Below, piece after piece: positions 41,548 to 51,099 of a DNA stretch of 64,000 nt. Position numbers and translations under genes: made by a program. The stretch is from Microcella flavibacter (GTDB lineage Bacteria; Actinomycetota; Actinomycetes; Actinomycetales; Microbacteriaceae), in assembly GCF_012530535.1 (NCBI RefSeq), contig NZ_CP051299.1:2170001-2234000 (forward strand). The letters are read 5' to 3'. The notes under the pieces were generated by a model. That model saw only the letters and a program-made list of their open reading frames with translations. It searched no databases and was not told the origin of the DNA. Numbering within the stretch: the first letter of the stretch is position 1; the number at the start of each line of letters is the position of its first letter.

Positions 41548-43743
41548 ATGCAGGACGAGGACACCCCCCGCACCGATTCCGATTACCAGGTCGACGGCGG
41601 TGTCGGCGGCGACTTCCTCGACGACGACTACGAGTACGACGTCGCCGATGAGACGCTGCCCGCCGACCGCTACCTCGACCGCGAGCTGAGCTGGCTGCGC
41701 TTCAACCAGCGCGTGCTCGAGCTCGCCGAGGACCCGGCGGTGCCGCTGCTCGAGCGGGTGAACTTCCTCGCGATCTTCGCCTCGAACCTCGACGAGTTCT
41801 TCATGGTGCGCGTCGCCGGCCTCAAGCGCCGCATCGTCACCGGCCTCGCCGTGCCGACGAACGTCGGGCGCGCCCCGCAGGACGTGCTGGCCGACATCAA
41901 CCGCATCGCGCTCGAGCTGCAGCACCGCCACATCGCCGTGCTGCACGACCTCGTCAAGCCCGAGCTGGACGATGCGGGCATCCACATCGAGAACTGGGCC
42001 GACCTCGACGAGGACGACCGCCAGCAGATCGACCGCATCTTCTCGCAGAAGATCTTCCCGGTGCTCATGCCGCTCGCGGTCGACCCGGCGCACCCGTTCC
42101 CCTACATCTCGGGCCTCTCGCTCAACCTCTCGGTGCGGGTGCGCAACCCGAAGACCGAGAAGGTCGAGTTCGCGCGCCTCAAGGTGCCCCAGGTGCTGCC
42201 GCGGTTCGTGCAGCTGCCCGACGACGGCTCGGGGCGCGTGCGGTTCCTCACCCTCGAGGACCTCATCTCGAACCACCTCGACCAGCTGTTCCCGGGCATG
42301 GAGATCCTCGAGCACCACGAGTTCCGCGTCACCCGCAACGAGGACGTCGAGATCGAGGAGGACGAGAGCGAGAACCTCATCCAGGCCCTCGAGCGCGAGC
42401 TGCTGCGGCGGCGCTTCGGGCCGCCCATCCGCCTCGAGATCACCGACGACATGGACGACGTGACGCTCGGCCTGCTCGTGCGCGAGCTCGGCATCACCGA
42501 GCAGGAGGTGTACCGCCTGCCCGCGCCGCTCGACCTCGGCGGGCTCTTCGAGATCTCGAAGCTCGACCGGCCGCACCTGAAGTTCCCCAAGCACGTGCCC
42601 GTGACGCCCCTCGAGCTGCAGCCCAGCGAGCCGAACGCGAAGCCCGACGTGTTCCGCGCCCTGCAGCGCGGCGAGGTGCTCGTGCACCACCCGTACGAGT
42701 CCTTCGCGACGAGCGTGCAGGCGTTCCTCGAGCAGGCGGCGCGCGACCCCAACGTGCTCGCCATCAAGCAGACCCTGTACCGCACGAGCGGCGACAGCCC
42801 CATCGTCGAGGCGCTCATCGACGCCGCCGAGGCCGGCAAGGCCGTGCTCGCGCTCGTCGAGATCAAGGCGCGCTTCGACGAGCAGAACAACATCGAGTGG
42901 GCGCGCAAGCTCGAGAAGGCCGGCGTGCACGTCGTCTACGGCCTCGTCGGTCTCAAGACCCACTGCAAGCTCGCGCTCGTCGTCCGGCAGGAGAAGAACG
43001 GCGACCTGCGCTACTACTCGCACATCGGCACGGGCAACTACAACCCGAAGACGAGCCGCATCTACGAGGACTTCGGCCTCTTCACCGCCGACCCGATCGT
43101 CGGCAAGGACCTCACGCGCCTGTTCAACGAGCTCTCCGGCTACGCCATCGAGAAGAAGTACAAGCGCCTGCTCGTGGCTCCGCGCTATCTGCGCCGCGGG
43201 CTGCTGAAGAGCATCCGCACCGAGACCCAGAACGCGCTCGAGGGCAAGCCCGCGGGAATCCGCATCAAGGTGAACTCGCTCGTCGACGAGGCGATCATCG
43301 ACGCGCTCTACCGCGCGAGCGCCGCCGGGGCCAGCGTCGACATCGTCGTGCGCGGCATCTGCGCGCTGACCCCCGGGCGCGAGGGGCTGAGCGAGAACAT
43401 CCGCGTGCGCAGCGTGCTCGGCCGCTACCTCGAGCACTCGCGCATCTTCGCCTTCGAGAACGACGGCGACCCGCAGGTCTACATCGGCAGCGCCGACATG
43501 ATGCACCGCAACCTCGACCGCCGGGTCGAGGCGCTCGTGCGCCTGCAGGAGCCCGCGCACCTCGCCCAGATCGACGAGCTCTTCACCACCTCGATGAGCA
43601 CGACGACCGCGTCGTGGCAGCTGCAGCCCGACGGCGAATGGATGCGCCACTACCGCGATTCGCGCGGCCGCCACCTCGCCGACCTGCAGAACGTCGTCAT
43701 GAACGGCATCACCGCGCGCCGACGGCCGAGGACGACGCGATGA
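41548..43743 (+). CDS. ppk1: Polyphosphate kinase 1
   Basis: 731 residues from ATG 41548; GTG 41542 is an alternative. An acidic N-terminal extension of about 40 residues precedes the PPK1 N domain ([19 protein letters not shown]). The catalytic domains contain [15 protein letters not shown], the His in [13 protein letters not shown] that is autophosphorylated in PPK1, and a second conserved His in LEHSRIFAF. It makes long-chain polyphosphate from ATP. Its stop overlaps the next gene (ATGA). It lies between the arsenate and pst genes. Confidence 0.96.
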   Translation: MQDEDTPRTDSDYQVDGGVGGDFLDDDYEYDVADETLPADRYLDRELSWLRFNQRVLELAEDPAVPLLERVNFLAIFASNLDEFFMVRVAGLKRRIVTGLAVPTNVGRAPQDVLADINRIALELQHRHIAVLHDLVKPELDDAGIHIENWADLDEDDRQQIDRIFSQKIFPVLMPLAVDPAHPFPYISGLSLNLSVRVRNPKTEKVEFARLKVPQVLPRFVQLPDDGSGRVRFLTLEDLISNHLDQLFPGMEILEHHEFRVTRNEDVEIEEDESENLIQALERELLRRRFGPPIRLEITDDMDDVTLGLLVRELGITEQEVYRLPAPLDLGGLFEISKLDRPHLKFPKHVPVTPLELQPSEPNAKPDVFRALQRGEVLVHHPYESFATSVQAFLEQAARDPNVLAIKQTLYRTSGDSPIVEALIDAAEAGKAVLALVEIKARFDEQNNIEWARKLEKAGVHVVYGLVGLKTHCKLALVVRQEKNGDLRYYSHIGTGNYNPKTSRIYEDFGLFTADPIVGKDLTRLFNELSGYAIEKKYKRLLVAPRYLRRGLLKSIRTETQNALEGKPAGIRIKVNSLVDEAIIDALYRASAAGASVDIVVRGICALTPGREGLSENIRVRSVLGRYLEHSRIFAFENDGDPQVYIGSADMMHRNLDRRVEALVRLQEPAHLAQIDELFTTSMSTTTASWQLQPDGEWMRHYRDSRGRHLADLQNVVMNGITARRRPRTTR

Positions 43744-44678
43744 GCCCCGCCGTCGTCGCGGCCGGCGCCGTCGTCTGGAAGCTCGTCGACGGCAAGGTGC
43801 GCGTGCTGCTCGTGCACCGCACGCAGCACGAGGACGTCACCATCCCCAAGGGGAAGGTCGACCCCGGCGAGACGCTGCCGCACACCGCGGTGCGCGAGAT
43901 CGCGGAGGAGACCGGCTTCGACGTCGAGCTCGGCGCGCCGCTCGGCACCGTCGAGTACCGGCTGCCGAACGGGCGGCAGAAGATCGTGCACTACTGGTCG
44001 GCCGAGGTCGACCCGGGCGCGGCCGAGCGGCACAGCTACGAAGCCAACGGCGAGATCTTCGCGCTCGAGTGGCTGCCGCTGTCGAAGGCCGCCAAGCACC
44101 TCACCTACCCGCACGACGCCGAGGTGCTCGAGCGCTTCGCCGCGCAGGTCGAGGCCGGCGCCGCCCGCACCTTCTCGCTCATCGTGCTGCGGCACGGCAA
44201 GGCGATGCCGCACGAGCAGTGGGACGGCCCCGACAGCACCCGGCCGCTGCTGCACCACGGGCTCGAGCAGTCGGTCTCGGTCGCCGGCGGCATCGCCGCC
44301 TACGGCCCCGAGAAGCTGCTCTCCTCCCCCGCCGTGCGCTGCCTGTCGACGATCGGGCCGACCGCGGCGCTCACCGGCCTCGACATCAAGGCCTCCGAGA
44401 GCATCAGCCAGGACTCCTACGCCTCCGACGCCGCGCGCGTCGAGGCCGTGGTGACCAAGCGCCTCGCCAAGGGCCGCAGCTCCGTGCTGTGCTCGCACGG
44501 CCCGGTGATCCCCCAGATCATCGGCGCGGCGGCATCCCTCGGGCGCGCGACGGTCGATGGGGCCCTGCGGCGCAGCGCGGCCCTCGCGACGGGCGAGTTC
44601 ACCGTCATGCACTTCACCGAGGATGCCGTCGGCCCGCGGCTCGTGGCCGTCGAGACGCACGCGCCGGCCCTCGCCTGA
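43740..44678 (+). CDS. NUDIX hydrolase fused to a histidine phosphatase (MutT1-like)
   Basis: 312 residues. The NUDIX box [22 protein letters not shown] is at 38-59. A C-terminal histidine-phosphatase domain starts at RHG (151-153) and holds the second His region SHGPVIPQI. This order matches mycobacterial MutT1, which hydrolyses 8-oxo-dGTP and dinucleoside polyphosphates. The 4-base overlap with ppk1 suggests coupled synthesis. The true substrate here (oxidised nucleotides, Ap4A or inositol phosphates) is unknown. Confidence 0.9.
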   Translation: MSPAVVAAGAVVWKLVDGKVRVLLVHRTQHEDVTIPKGKVDPGETLPHTAVREIAEETGFDVELGAPLGTVEYRLPNGRQKIVHYWSAEVDPGAAERHSYEANGEIFALEWLPLSKAAKHLTYPHDAEVLERFAAQVEAGAARTFSLIVLRHGKAMPHEQWDGPDSTRPLLHHGLEQSVSVAGGIAAYGPEKLLSSPAVRCLSTIGPTAALTGLDIKASESISQDSYASDAARVEAVVTKRLAKGRSSVLCSHGPVIPQIIGAAASLGRATVDGALRRSAALATGEFTVMHFTEDAVGPRLVAVETHAPALA

Positions 44679-44722
44679 GGACGCCCGGAACATCAGGGTG
44701 CCGCGCCCGCCATTGGGGTCCC

Positions 44723-44766
44723 GTTAACCTCCCGTTCACCCTCTGGGACGACGTTGGTCACTACCC
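44723..44766 (+). promoter_or_regulatory. PHO box upstream of pstS
   Basis: 11-base direct repeats: GTTAACCTCCC (44723-44733) and GTTCACCCTCT (44734-44744). After one degenerate unit comes an in-phase GGTCACTACCC (44756-44766). They match the GTTCACC pattern before phoU. A possible -10, TAGCGT, is at 44773-44778. Confidence 0.8.
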
Positions 44767-44842
44767 GCTCGTAGCGTCGCATCTCGTGCGGCACCCCTTG
44801 CGTCGCGCACATCATGATTCCGATCCCCGAAGGGACCACACA

Positions 44843-45943
44843 GTGATCAACAAGCGTGCGGGCAGCGTCGCTGCCATCTTCGCCGCCTCGGCCCTCCTGC
44901 TCGGCGGCTGCGCCGCGAACGAGCCCGCCCCGGCAGAGCCCGGCACCACCGACGAGGCCAGCAGCCTCACCGGCACCCTCGTGGGCGCCGGCGCGTCCTC
45001 GCAGCAGTCGGCACAGGAGGCCTGGGTCGCCGCGTTCCAGGGCGTCAACCCCGAGGTGACCATCGAGTACGACCCCTCGGGCTCGGGCCCGGGTCGCGAC
45101 ACCTTCATCGCCGGCGGTTCCGCGTTCGCGGGCTCCGACCGCGCGTTCAACGACGAGGAGATCGCCGCCGGCGAGTTCGGCGCCTGCGTCCCCGAGGCGG
45201 GCATCGTCGAGATCCCGGCCTACGTCTCGCCGATCGCCGTCATCTTCAACCTCGAGGGCGTCGACACGCTCAACCTCGACGCGGCGACGATCGCCGGCAT
45301 CTTCGCCGGCACGATCACCAACTGGAACGACGAGGCGATCGTCTCGCAGAACGAGGGCGTCGAGCTCCCCGACCTGGCGATCACCGCCGTGCACCGCGCG
45401 GACGACTCGGGCACCACCGAGAACTTCACGGCCTACCTCTCCGAGGCGGCTGGCGAGGTCTGGACCGAGGAGCCCGACGGCGTCTGGCCCTTCGAGACCG
45501 GCGAGGCCGCTCAGGGCACCTCCGGCGTCGTCGACGCCGTGACCAACGGCACCGGCACCATCGGATACGCCGACGCCTCGCGCGCCGGTGACCTCGGAAC
45601 CGTCGCCGTGCAGGTCGGCGAGGAGTACGTTCCGTTCTCGCCCGAGGCCGCCGCCGCCGTCGTCGACGCCTCGGCGTTCGTCGAGGGCCGCGGAGAGGGC
45701 GACCTGGCGATCGAGCTCGACCGCGCGACCGACGAGTCCGGCGTCTACCCCGTCGTGCTCGTGAGCTACCTCATCGCCTGCGTCGAGTACCAGGAGGCCG
45801 CCGACGCCGAGCTGGTGAAGGCGTACTTCGAGTACATCATCTCGGAGGAGGGCCAGCAGGCCGCCGCCGAGGCCGCCGGCTCCGCGCCGATCTCCGACCA
45901 GCTGCGCGAGCGGGCCACGGCCGCCGTCGAGCTGATCAGCTAA
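44843..45943 (+). CDS. pstS: Phosphate ABC transporter substrate-binding lipoprotein
   Basis: 366 residues from GTG 44843, with AAGGGA about 8 bases upstream. The signal peptide ends in a lipobox, LLLGGC (Cys23). The phosphate-binding loops are visible: VGAGASSQQ, SGPGRDTF, FAGSDRAF and DDSGTTENFTAYL. It captures phosphate outside the membrane for PstCAB. A PHO box precedes it, and a strong stem-loop separates it from pstC. Confidence 0.96.
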   Translation: MINKRAGSVAAIFAASALLLGGCAANEPAPAEPGTTDEASSLTGTLVGAGASSQQSAQEAWVAAFQGVNPEVTIEYDPSGSGPGRDTFIAGGSAFAGSDRAFNDEEIAAGEFGACVPEAGIVEIPAYVSPIAVIFNLEGVDTLNLDAATIAGIFAGTITNWNDEAIVSQNEGVELPDLAITAVHRADDSGTTENFTAYLSEAAGEVWTEEPDGVWPFETGEAAQGTSGVVDAVTNGTGTIGYADASRAGDLGTVAVQVGEEYVPFSPEAAAAVVDASAFVEGRGEGDLAIELDRATDESGVYPVVLVSYLIACVEYQEAADAELVKAYFEYIISEEGQQAAAEAAGSAPISDQLRERATAAVELIS

Positions 45944-45958
45944 GCAGAACAGCACGCC

Positions 45959-46009
45959 CTGCCGGGCGCGGGCGCCTCTCGCATTGTGCGAGGCAATCGC
46001 GCCCGGCAG
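45959..46009 (+). terminator. Attenuating stem-loop between pstS and pstC
   Basis: Twelve-bp outer arms (CTGCCGGGCGCG 45959-45970 with CGCGCCCGGCAG 45998-46009) enclose an inner stem (GCCTC..GCA with TGCGAGGC). A second hairpin, CCGGGGG/CCCCCGG, follows at 46015-46031. Together they probably allow partial read-through, so that PstS is made in excess over PstCAB. Confidence 0.7.
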
Positions 46010-46083
46010 ACTGTCCGGGGGATCCCCCCGGCCGATCACAACACCCCCGCACTCCGAACCGAATCGAGCGAGGACCCGAACTG

Positions 46084-47031
46084 ATGACCGCACTGGGAAC
46101 CCCGCCCAGAATCGCAGCGAAGCAGCGCCCCGGCGACAGGATCTTCTCCGGCGCCGCCCTCATCGCCGGTTCTCTCATCCTCGCCACGCTGGCCCTCGTC
46201 GCCGCGTTCCTCGTCATCCAGAGCGTCCCCGCCGTGACCGTTCCGGCCGACGAGCTCGGGATCCTCGGCGGCGCCTCCTTCGTCGAGTACGTCGTCCCCC
46301 TCGTCTTCGGAACCGTCTGGGCCGCCGTCATCGCGCTCGTGCTCGCCGTCCCCGTCGCCGTCGGCATCGCCCTCTTCATCTCGCACTACGCGCCCCGCCG
46401 CCTGGCGCAGTCGCTCGGCTACGTCATCGACCTGCTGGCCGCGGTCCCCTCGGTCGTCTTCGGCCTGTGGGGCGGAAACGTCCTCGCCCCGGCCATCCAG
46501 CCCGCGTACACCTGGCTCTGGGAGAACCTCTCGTTCATCCCGCTCTTCGCCGGTCCTCCCTCGGGCACCGGCCGCACCATCCTGACGGCGGGCATCGTCC
46601 TCGCGGTCATGGTGCTCCCCATCATCACGGCCCTGTGCCGCGAGGTCTTCCTGCAGACCCCGGTGCTGCACGAGGAGGCGGCTCTCGCTCTCGGCGCCAC
46701 CCGCTGGGAGATGATCCGCATCGCCGTGCTGCCCTTCGGTCGCGCGGGCATCATCTCGGCCGTCATGCTCGGCCTCGGCCGCGCGCTCGGCGAGACGATG
46801 GCGGTCGCGATGGTGCTGTCGGCTACGGGCGTCATCACCTTCAACGTCATCAGCTCGATCAACCCCTCCACCATCGCCGCGAACATCGCGCTCTCGTTCC
46901 CCGAGGCCTACGGCGACAACGTCTCGGTGCTCATCGCCACGGGGCTCGTGCTCTTCGCCATCACGCTCGTCGTCAACGCGATCGCCCGCATCGTGGTCAA
47001 TCGCCGCAAGGACTTCTCGGGAGCCAACTGA
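46084..47031 (+). CDS. pstC: Phosphate ABC transporter permease PstC
   Basis: 315 residues with six predicted membrane helices. The EAA loop that docks PstB is EEAALALGATRWEMIRIAVLPFGRAGI, and PAIQPAYTWLWENL and ALGETMAVAMVL are typical PstC stretches. It forms half of the phosphate channel. It overlaps pstA by one base (TGATG). Confidence 0.95.
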   Translation: MTALGTPPRIAAKQRPGDRIFSGAALIAGSLILATLALVAAFLVIQSVPAVTVPADELGILGGASFVEYVVPLVFGTVWAAVIALVLAVPVAVGIALFISHYAPRRLAQSLGYVIDLLAAVPSVVFGLWGGNVLAPAIQPAYTWLWENLSFIPLFAGPPSGTGRTILTAGIVLAVMVLPIITALCREVFLQTPVLHEEAALALGATRWEMIRIAVLPFGRAGIISAVMLGLGRALGETMAVAMVLSATGVITFNVISSINPSTIAANIALSFPEAYGDNVSVLIATGLVLFAITLVVNAIARIVVNRRKDFSGAN

Positions 47032-48125
47032 TGACCACCACGCTCGATCGCCGCCCCAGCACCCAGGGCGACCCTCTCAACGTCTACTCCTCCGGCCGAC
47101 TGCCCAACTGGTCGCCGTGGGTCATCCTGCTGGCGAGCATCGCCACCTTCGCCGCGATCTTCGCGCTCGTCGCCGCCTCCGACGGCAGCGACTTCAGCAT
47201 CGTCGGCACGGTCTTCTTCGGATTCGTGCTCTCCACCGCCGTGCTCGTCCTGGTCTCGCGCATGGTCGAGGGCAGTCGGCAGTCGGTCGACCGACTCGTC
47301 ACGAGCCTCGTCGTGCTCGCCTTCGTCATCGCTCTCCTCCCGCTCATCTCCCTGGTCTTCACCGTGGTCACTAACGGGCTCCCGCGCTTCGACCTCGAGT
47401 TCTTCACCTTCTCGATGCGCAACATCGTCGGCGAAGGCGGCGGCGCCGTGCACGCGATCGTCGGCACGCTCCTCATGACCGGAACTGCGGCCCTCATCTC
47501 CATCCCGATCGGGCTCATGACCTCGATCTACCTCGTCGAGTACGGCCGCGGTCGTCTGGCACGGGCGATCACCTTCTTCGTCGACGTCATGACGGGCATC
47601 CCGTCGATCGTGGCAGGCCTGTTCGCCTACGCGGTCTTCAGCGCCCTGCTCGGGCCCGGAGAGCGTCTGGGACTCGCCGGAGCGATGGCGCTGGCGGTGC
47701 TCATGATCCCGGTGGTCGTGCGATCCTCCGAGGAGATGCTCCGTCTCGTGCCGAACGAACTGCGGGAGGCCGCGTTCGCGCTCGGGGTTCCGAAGTGGCT
47801 CATGATCCTCAAAGTCGTCCTGCCCACGTCGATCGCCGGCATCACCACGGGCATCATGCTGTCGATCGCCCGCGTGATCGGCGAGACGGCGCCGCTGCTC
47901 ATCGCCGCCGGCTTCACGAACAACCTCAACTACGACCTCACCGAGGGGCGGATGCAGTCCCTGCCGGTCTTCGTCTACACCTCGTACATCTCCCAGGGCA
48001 CCGACGCCCAGGCCTACCTCGATCGGGCTTGGGCAGGCGCACTCACCCTCATCCTCATCGTGATGATCCTCAACCTGCTCGCACGCTTCATCGCCCGTCA
48101 GTTCGCCCCGAAGCTCGGCCGTTGA
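47031..48125 (+). CDS. pstA: Phosphate ABC transporter permease PstA
   Basis: 364 residues. It is longer than typical PstA because of an N-terminal extension with two extra hydrophobic segments ([21 protein letters not shown] and [19 protein letters not shown]), common in Actinobacteria. The EAA loop is [27 protein letters not shown], and [16 protein letters not shown] follows. It pairs with PstC. Confidence 0.95.
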   Translation: MTTTLDRRPSTQGDPLNVYSSGRLPNWSPWVILLASIATFAAIFALVAASDGSDFSIVGTVFFGFVLSTAVLVLVSRMVEGSRQSVDRLVTSLVVLAFVIALLPLISLVFTVVTNGLPRFDLEFFTFSMRNIVGEGGGAVHAIVGTLLMTGTAALISIPIGLMTSIYLVEYGRGRLARAITFFVDVMTGIPSIVAGLFAYAVFSALLGPGERLGLAGAMALAVLMIPVVVRSSEEMLRLVPNELREAAFALGVPKWLMILKVVLPTSIAGITTGIMLSIARVIGETAPLLIAAGFTNNLNYDLTEGRMQSLPVFVYTSYISQGTDAQAYLDRAWAGALTLILIVMILNLLARFIARQFAPKLGR

Positions 48126-48156
48126 GCCGAACAACCGGATAGGAAAACCCACACCC

Positions 48157-48936
48157 GTGTCCAAGCGCATCGAAGTCAACGACCTCAACGTCTACTACGG
48201 CAAGTTCAAGGCCGTGGAGGACATCTCGATGGTCATCGAGCCCCGCAGCGTCACCGCGTTCATCGGCCCCTCCGGCTGCGGCAAGTCGACGTTCATCCGC
48301 ACGCTCAACCGCATGCACGAGGTCATCCCCGGCGCGTACGTCGAGGGCGAGGTGCTCGTCGACGGCAGCGACCTCTACGGCCCCGGCGTCGACCCCGTGC
48401 TCGTGCGCCGGCAGGTCGGCATGGTGTTCCAGCGCCCGAACCCGTTCCCGACGATGTCGATCCGCGACAACGTGCTCGCGGGCGTCAAGCTCAACAACGC
48501 GCGCATCAGCAAGTCGGCGGCCGACGAGCTCGTCGAGAAGTCGCTGCAGGGCGCCAACCTCTGGAACGAGGTCAAGGACCGCCTCGACCGCCCCGGATCC
48601 GGGCTCTCGGGCGGCCAGCAGCAGCGCCTCTGCATCGCCCGCGCCATCGCCGTGGAGCCCGAGGTCATCCTCATGGACGAGCCGTGCTCGGCCCTCGACC
48701 CCATCTCGACGCTCGCCATCGAGGACCTCATCGAGGATCTGAAGAAGGACTACACGATCGTCATCGTGACCCACAACATGCAGCAGGCCTCGCGCGTGAG
48801 CGACCGCACCGCCTTCTTCAACATCGCCGGCACCGGCAAGCCCGGCAAGCTCATCGAGTACGACGACACCGCCACGATCTTCTCCAACCCGAGCGTGCAG
48901 GCCACCGAGGACTACGTCTCCGGCAAGTTCGGCTGA
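48157..48936 (+). CDS. pstB: Phosphate ABC transporter ATP-binding protein
   Basis: 259 residues, GTG start. Walker [18 protein letters not shown], PstB-typical [13 protein letters not shown], signature [19 protein letters not shown] and Walker [13 protein letters not shown] are all intact, followed by [13 protein letters not shown]. It drives high-affinity phosphate import and is the last pst gene; phoU is elsewhere (31836). Confidence 0.97.
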   Translation: MSKRIEVNDLNVYYGKFKAVEDISMVIEPRSVTAFIGPSGCGKSTFIRTLNRMHEVIPGAYVEGEVLVDGSDLYGPGVDPVLVRRQVGMVFQRPNPFPTMSIRDNVLAGVKLNNARISKSAADELVEKSLQGANLWNEVKDRLDRPGSGLSGGQQQRLCIARAIAVEPEVILMDEPCSALDPISTLAIEDLIEDLKKDYTIVIVTHNMQQASRVSDRTAFFNIAGTGKPGKLIEYDDTATIFSNPSVQATEDYVSGKFG

Positions 48937-48984
48937 TCCCACGCCTGAAGCCCCGTCGTCGTCCGAGCGGCGACGGGAGAACGC

Positions 48985-49019
48985 CAGAACCCCGGCCACC
49001 TCACGGTGCCGGGGTTCTG
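48985..49019. terminator. Terminator after pstB
   Basis: A perfect 12-bp stem (CAGAACCCCGGC 48985-48996 with its complement 49008-49019) and an 11-base loop that can pair further (ACC/GGT). It lies between pstB and the converging anti-sigma gene. Confidence 0.8.
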
Positions 49020-49042
49020 ACGTGCGGGGTCGGTGGGGCTGG

Positions 49043-49846
49043 TCAGGCCTCGGTGGCGATGACGACGATCGGCTGCGTCGTCGGGGCGGGGCTGCCGCCC
49101 GCGGGCTCGACGGTGACGCCGACGACCGTGCCGGGCTCGAACGCGCCCTCGAGCACGGCGACGACCGTGCCGTCGGCATCGGCGGTGAACAGGCCGGCCG
49201 CATCGGCCGTCCCCGTCTCGTCGATGTACCAGAGCGCGTAGGCCTCATCGGCCGAGAGCTCGGGCAGCTGCTCGAACACCATCGCCGAGACGCCGAGGCT
49301 CGCCGAGCTGACGAGCGTCGTGGACCCGCCGCCGGTCACTTCGGCCGGGGTGGTGCTGACGTCGGGCGCGGCGACGATCGCGGCGAGCTGCTGCTCGTCG
49401 GCGGGTGCGGGCCCGAGCGCTCCTCCGGCCACGACGCCCGCGGCGAAGAGCACGACGGCGGCGGCCGCCGCGGTGATGATCGCGGCAGGGCGCTGGAACC
49501 AGCGCGCCTGGGCGGCGCGCTCGGCGCGGCCCGCGGGAGCCGGGCTCGTCGACGCGGGAGCGATCGGGGCGGGCGCGGGCGCGGCGGCGGCCGGGGCATC
49601 CATCACCGGGGCGGCGACGGGCGCATCGGACGGCAGCTGCGGCGTGACCGCGATGCGGGCCATCAGCTGCGCCTTCATGTCGGGGCGCGGCTGCACCGGC
49701 GGCAGGGCGAGGCCCAGAGCCGCGGCGGTATCGCTGAACTCGTCGTCGTACGACAGACGCTCGAACTCGGGCATCGTGGAATCGTGGTCGGCGGCACCGG
49801 GTGCGCCGCTCTCGTGGGCGGCGGAGCTCGGGTCGGGTCTGCTCAC
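49043..49846 (-). CDS. rskA: Anti-sigma factor RskA
   Basis: 267 residues. The N-terminal cytoplasmic part (1-~115) lacks a clear zinc motif and has an Ala/Pro-rich linker. A membrane helix (about 121-145) is followed by the extracellular RskA domain with ALWYIDETGTADAAGLFTADADG. In mycobacteria RskA holds SigK inactive until it is cleaved in the membrane. It overlaps sigK by 4 bases. Confidence 0.9.
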   Translation of the reverse strand: MSRPDPSSAAHESGAPGAADHDSTMPEFERLSYDDEFSDTAAALGLALPPVQPRPDMKAQLMARIAVTPQLPSDAPVAAPVMDAPAAAAPAPAPIAPASTSPAPAGRAERAAQARWFQRPAAIITAAAAAVVLFAAGVVAGGALGPAPADEQQLAAIVAAPDVSTTPAEVTGGGSTTLVSSASLGVSAMVFEQLPELSADEAYALWYIDETGTADAAGLFTADADGTVVAVLEGAFEPGTVVGVTVEPAGGSPAPTTQPIVVIATEA

Positions 49847-50484
49847 GTCGTCACCCCCATCTCCTCGCGCAACCGGATCATCCCGTCGCGCAATCTCGTC
49901 TTGACCGTGCCGATCGGCACGCTGAGCATCGCTGCTACCTCACTGTGCGAGTACCCGCCGTAGTAGGCGAGCTCCACAGCCTGTCGTTGCAGGTCGGTCA
50001 GCCGGGTCATGGCTTTCGCGACCATCTCGTGCTCCAGGCGGATCTCGACGTTCTCGCTGACCGAATCGAACTCCCGATCGAGATCACGGATCCCGATGCG
50101 GGTGTCACGGTCGCGCGACGACTGCGAGCTGCGCACGCGGTCGATCGCACGACGATGGGCCATCGTGAGCATCCACGTCACCGCCTTACCCTTGTTCGGA
50201 TCGAACCGGGTCGCGGTTTGCCATATCTCCAGGAGAACTTCCTGAGTGACCTCCTCCGACTGGGAGTGGTCGCGCAGCACGTGGCGCACGAGCCCCAGCA
50301 TGCGCGGGGCGATGAGGTCGTAGAGGCCGCTGAACGCCGCCTGGTCGCCCTGCGCGACCCGTTCGAGCAGCTCACGCGCCCGACGATCGAGGTCGGCAGG
50401 GGGAGGCGCGGCGGGGACGGCCGCCGGGGCCGTGCCGTCGGCATCGACGGCGTCCGCTCCATGTTCAAGGCTCACCCGCCCCAC
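49843..50484 (-). CDS. sigK: ECF RNA polymerase sigma factor SigK
   Basis: 213 residues from GTG 50484; GTG 50475 is an alternative. Region 2 holds FSGLYDLIAPRMLGLVRHVLRDHSQSEEVTQEVLLEIWQ and region 4 holds LTDLQRQAVELAYYGGYSHSEVAAMLSVPIGTVKTRLRDGM. Paired with RskA, it belongs to the SigK/ECF19-like group. In M. tuberculosis this group drives secreted antigens. The lipoprotein and cupredoxin genes upstream are possible targets. Confidence 0.93.
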   Translation of the reverse strand: MGRVSLEHGADAVDADGTAPAAVPAAPPPADLDRRARELLERVAQGDQAAFSGLYDLIAPRMLGLVRHVLRDHSQSEEVTQEVLLEIWQTATRFDPNKGKAVTWMLTMAHRRAIDRVRSSQSSRDRDTRIGIRDLDREFDSVSENVEIRLEHEMVAKAMTRLTDLQRQAVELAYYGGYSHSEVAAMLSVPIGTVKTRLRDGMIRLREEMGVTT

Positions 50485-50499
50485 TATCCCAGGTGCGGA

Positions 50500-50925
50500 T
50501 CACAACTTCCGCCGAGCCTCCGGCGCGGCGGTGCGGCGCAGCGCCCCGATGAGGACGGCGCCGGTCAGCACGGCGAGGCCCTGCACGATCGCGGCGATGG
50601 TCTTCTGCGCGTACCAGAGGGGCTCGAAGAGCACCGGCAGCCCGAGCGCGGTGAGGTCGAGCGGCACGGCGACGGTGATGAGGATGAGGGCGAGACCGCC
50701 GGCGGCGGCGACCGCGGCCGCCGCGGCCACCCAGGGGCGCCGCACGACCAGCAGGAGCACGGCGACGGCGATGTTCACGATCGCCTGGATGCGGAACAGC
50801 CAGCCCTGGCCGATGAGCGTGCCGGTGATGGCGTCGAAGGGGCCCGCGAGCTGCAGGTGGAGACCTGAGTTGACGACGAGCGCCGCGGAGGTGAGGGCGA
50901 TGAGGATCCAGCGTGCTGCGGACAT
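50500..50925 (-). CDS. Four-helix integral membrane protein
   Basis: 141 residues from ATG 50925, chosen because it starts directly at the first helix and has AAAGG upstream. Four hydrophobic segments are clear (about 6-24, 45-62, 67-88, 104-125). It has few polar residues and no recognised motif. It is 15 bases upstream of sigK on the same strand, so it is probably in the sigK-rskA transcript. Confidence 0.7.
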   Translation of the reverse strand: MSAARWILIALTSAALVVNSGLHLQLAGPFDAITGTLIGQGWLFRIQAIVNIAVAVLLLVVRRPWVAAAAAVAAAGGLALILITVAVPLDLTALGLPVLFEPLWYAQKTIAAIVQGLAVLTGAVLIGALRRTAAPEARRKL

Positions 50926-51027
50926 GGTCGGGCCTTTCGAGCGCGATCGGTGGTGCGGGGACCCGGCCGGAGGCGAGGCGGTGATGCGGGGCGGGATGCT
51001 CGGCTCGAGCATCCCGGAAACGGCGAA

Positions 51028-51055
51028 CGCCGGGCGGGGTCTCCCCCGCCCGGCG
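51028..51055 (-). terminator. Hairpins after the lipoprotein gene
   Basis: A 12-bp stem CGCCGGGCGGGG (51028-51039) with CCCCGCCCGGCG (51044-51055) lies 45 bases past the stop at 51100. It is followed downstream by a second 11-bp stem (50992-51002 with 51006-51016, CGGGATGCTCG arms). Confidence 0.75.
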
Positions 51056-51099
51056 CTCATCCGGTCAGTTCCACGTCAGACGCGGAAGCCGATGGATCG

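Noticed and set aside
39808-43674. Very long open frame on the minus strand through ppk1 (over 1200 codons)
   Set aside because: It is antisense to ppk1, whose motifs are unambiguous. High GC leaves stop-free shadow frames; only its last 302 codons (ArsR-ArsC) are real.
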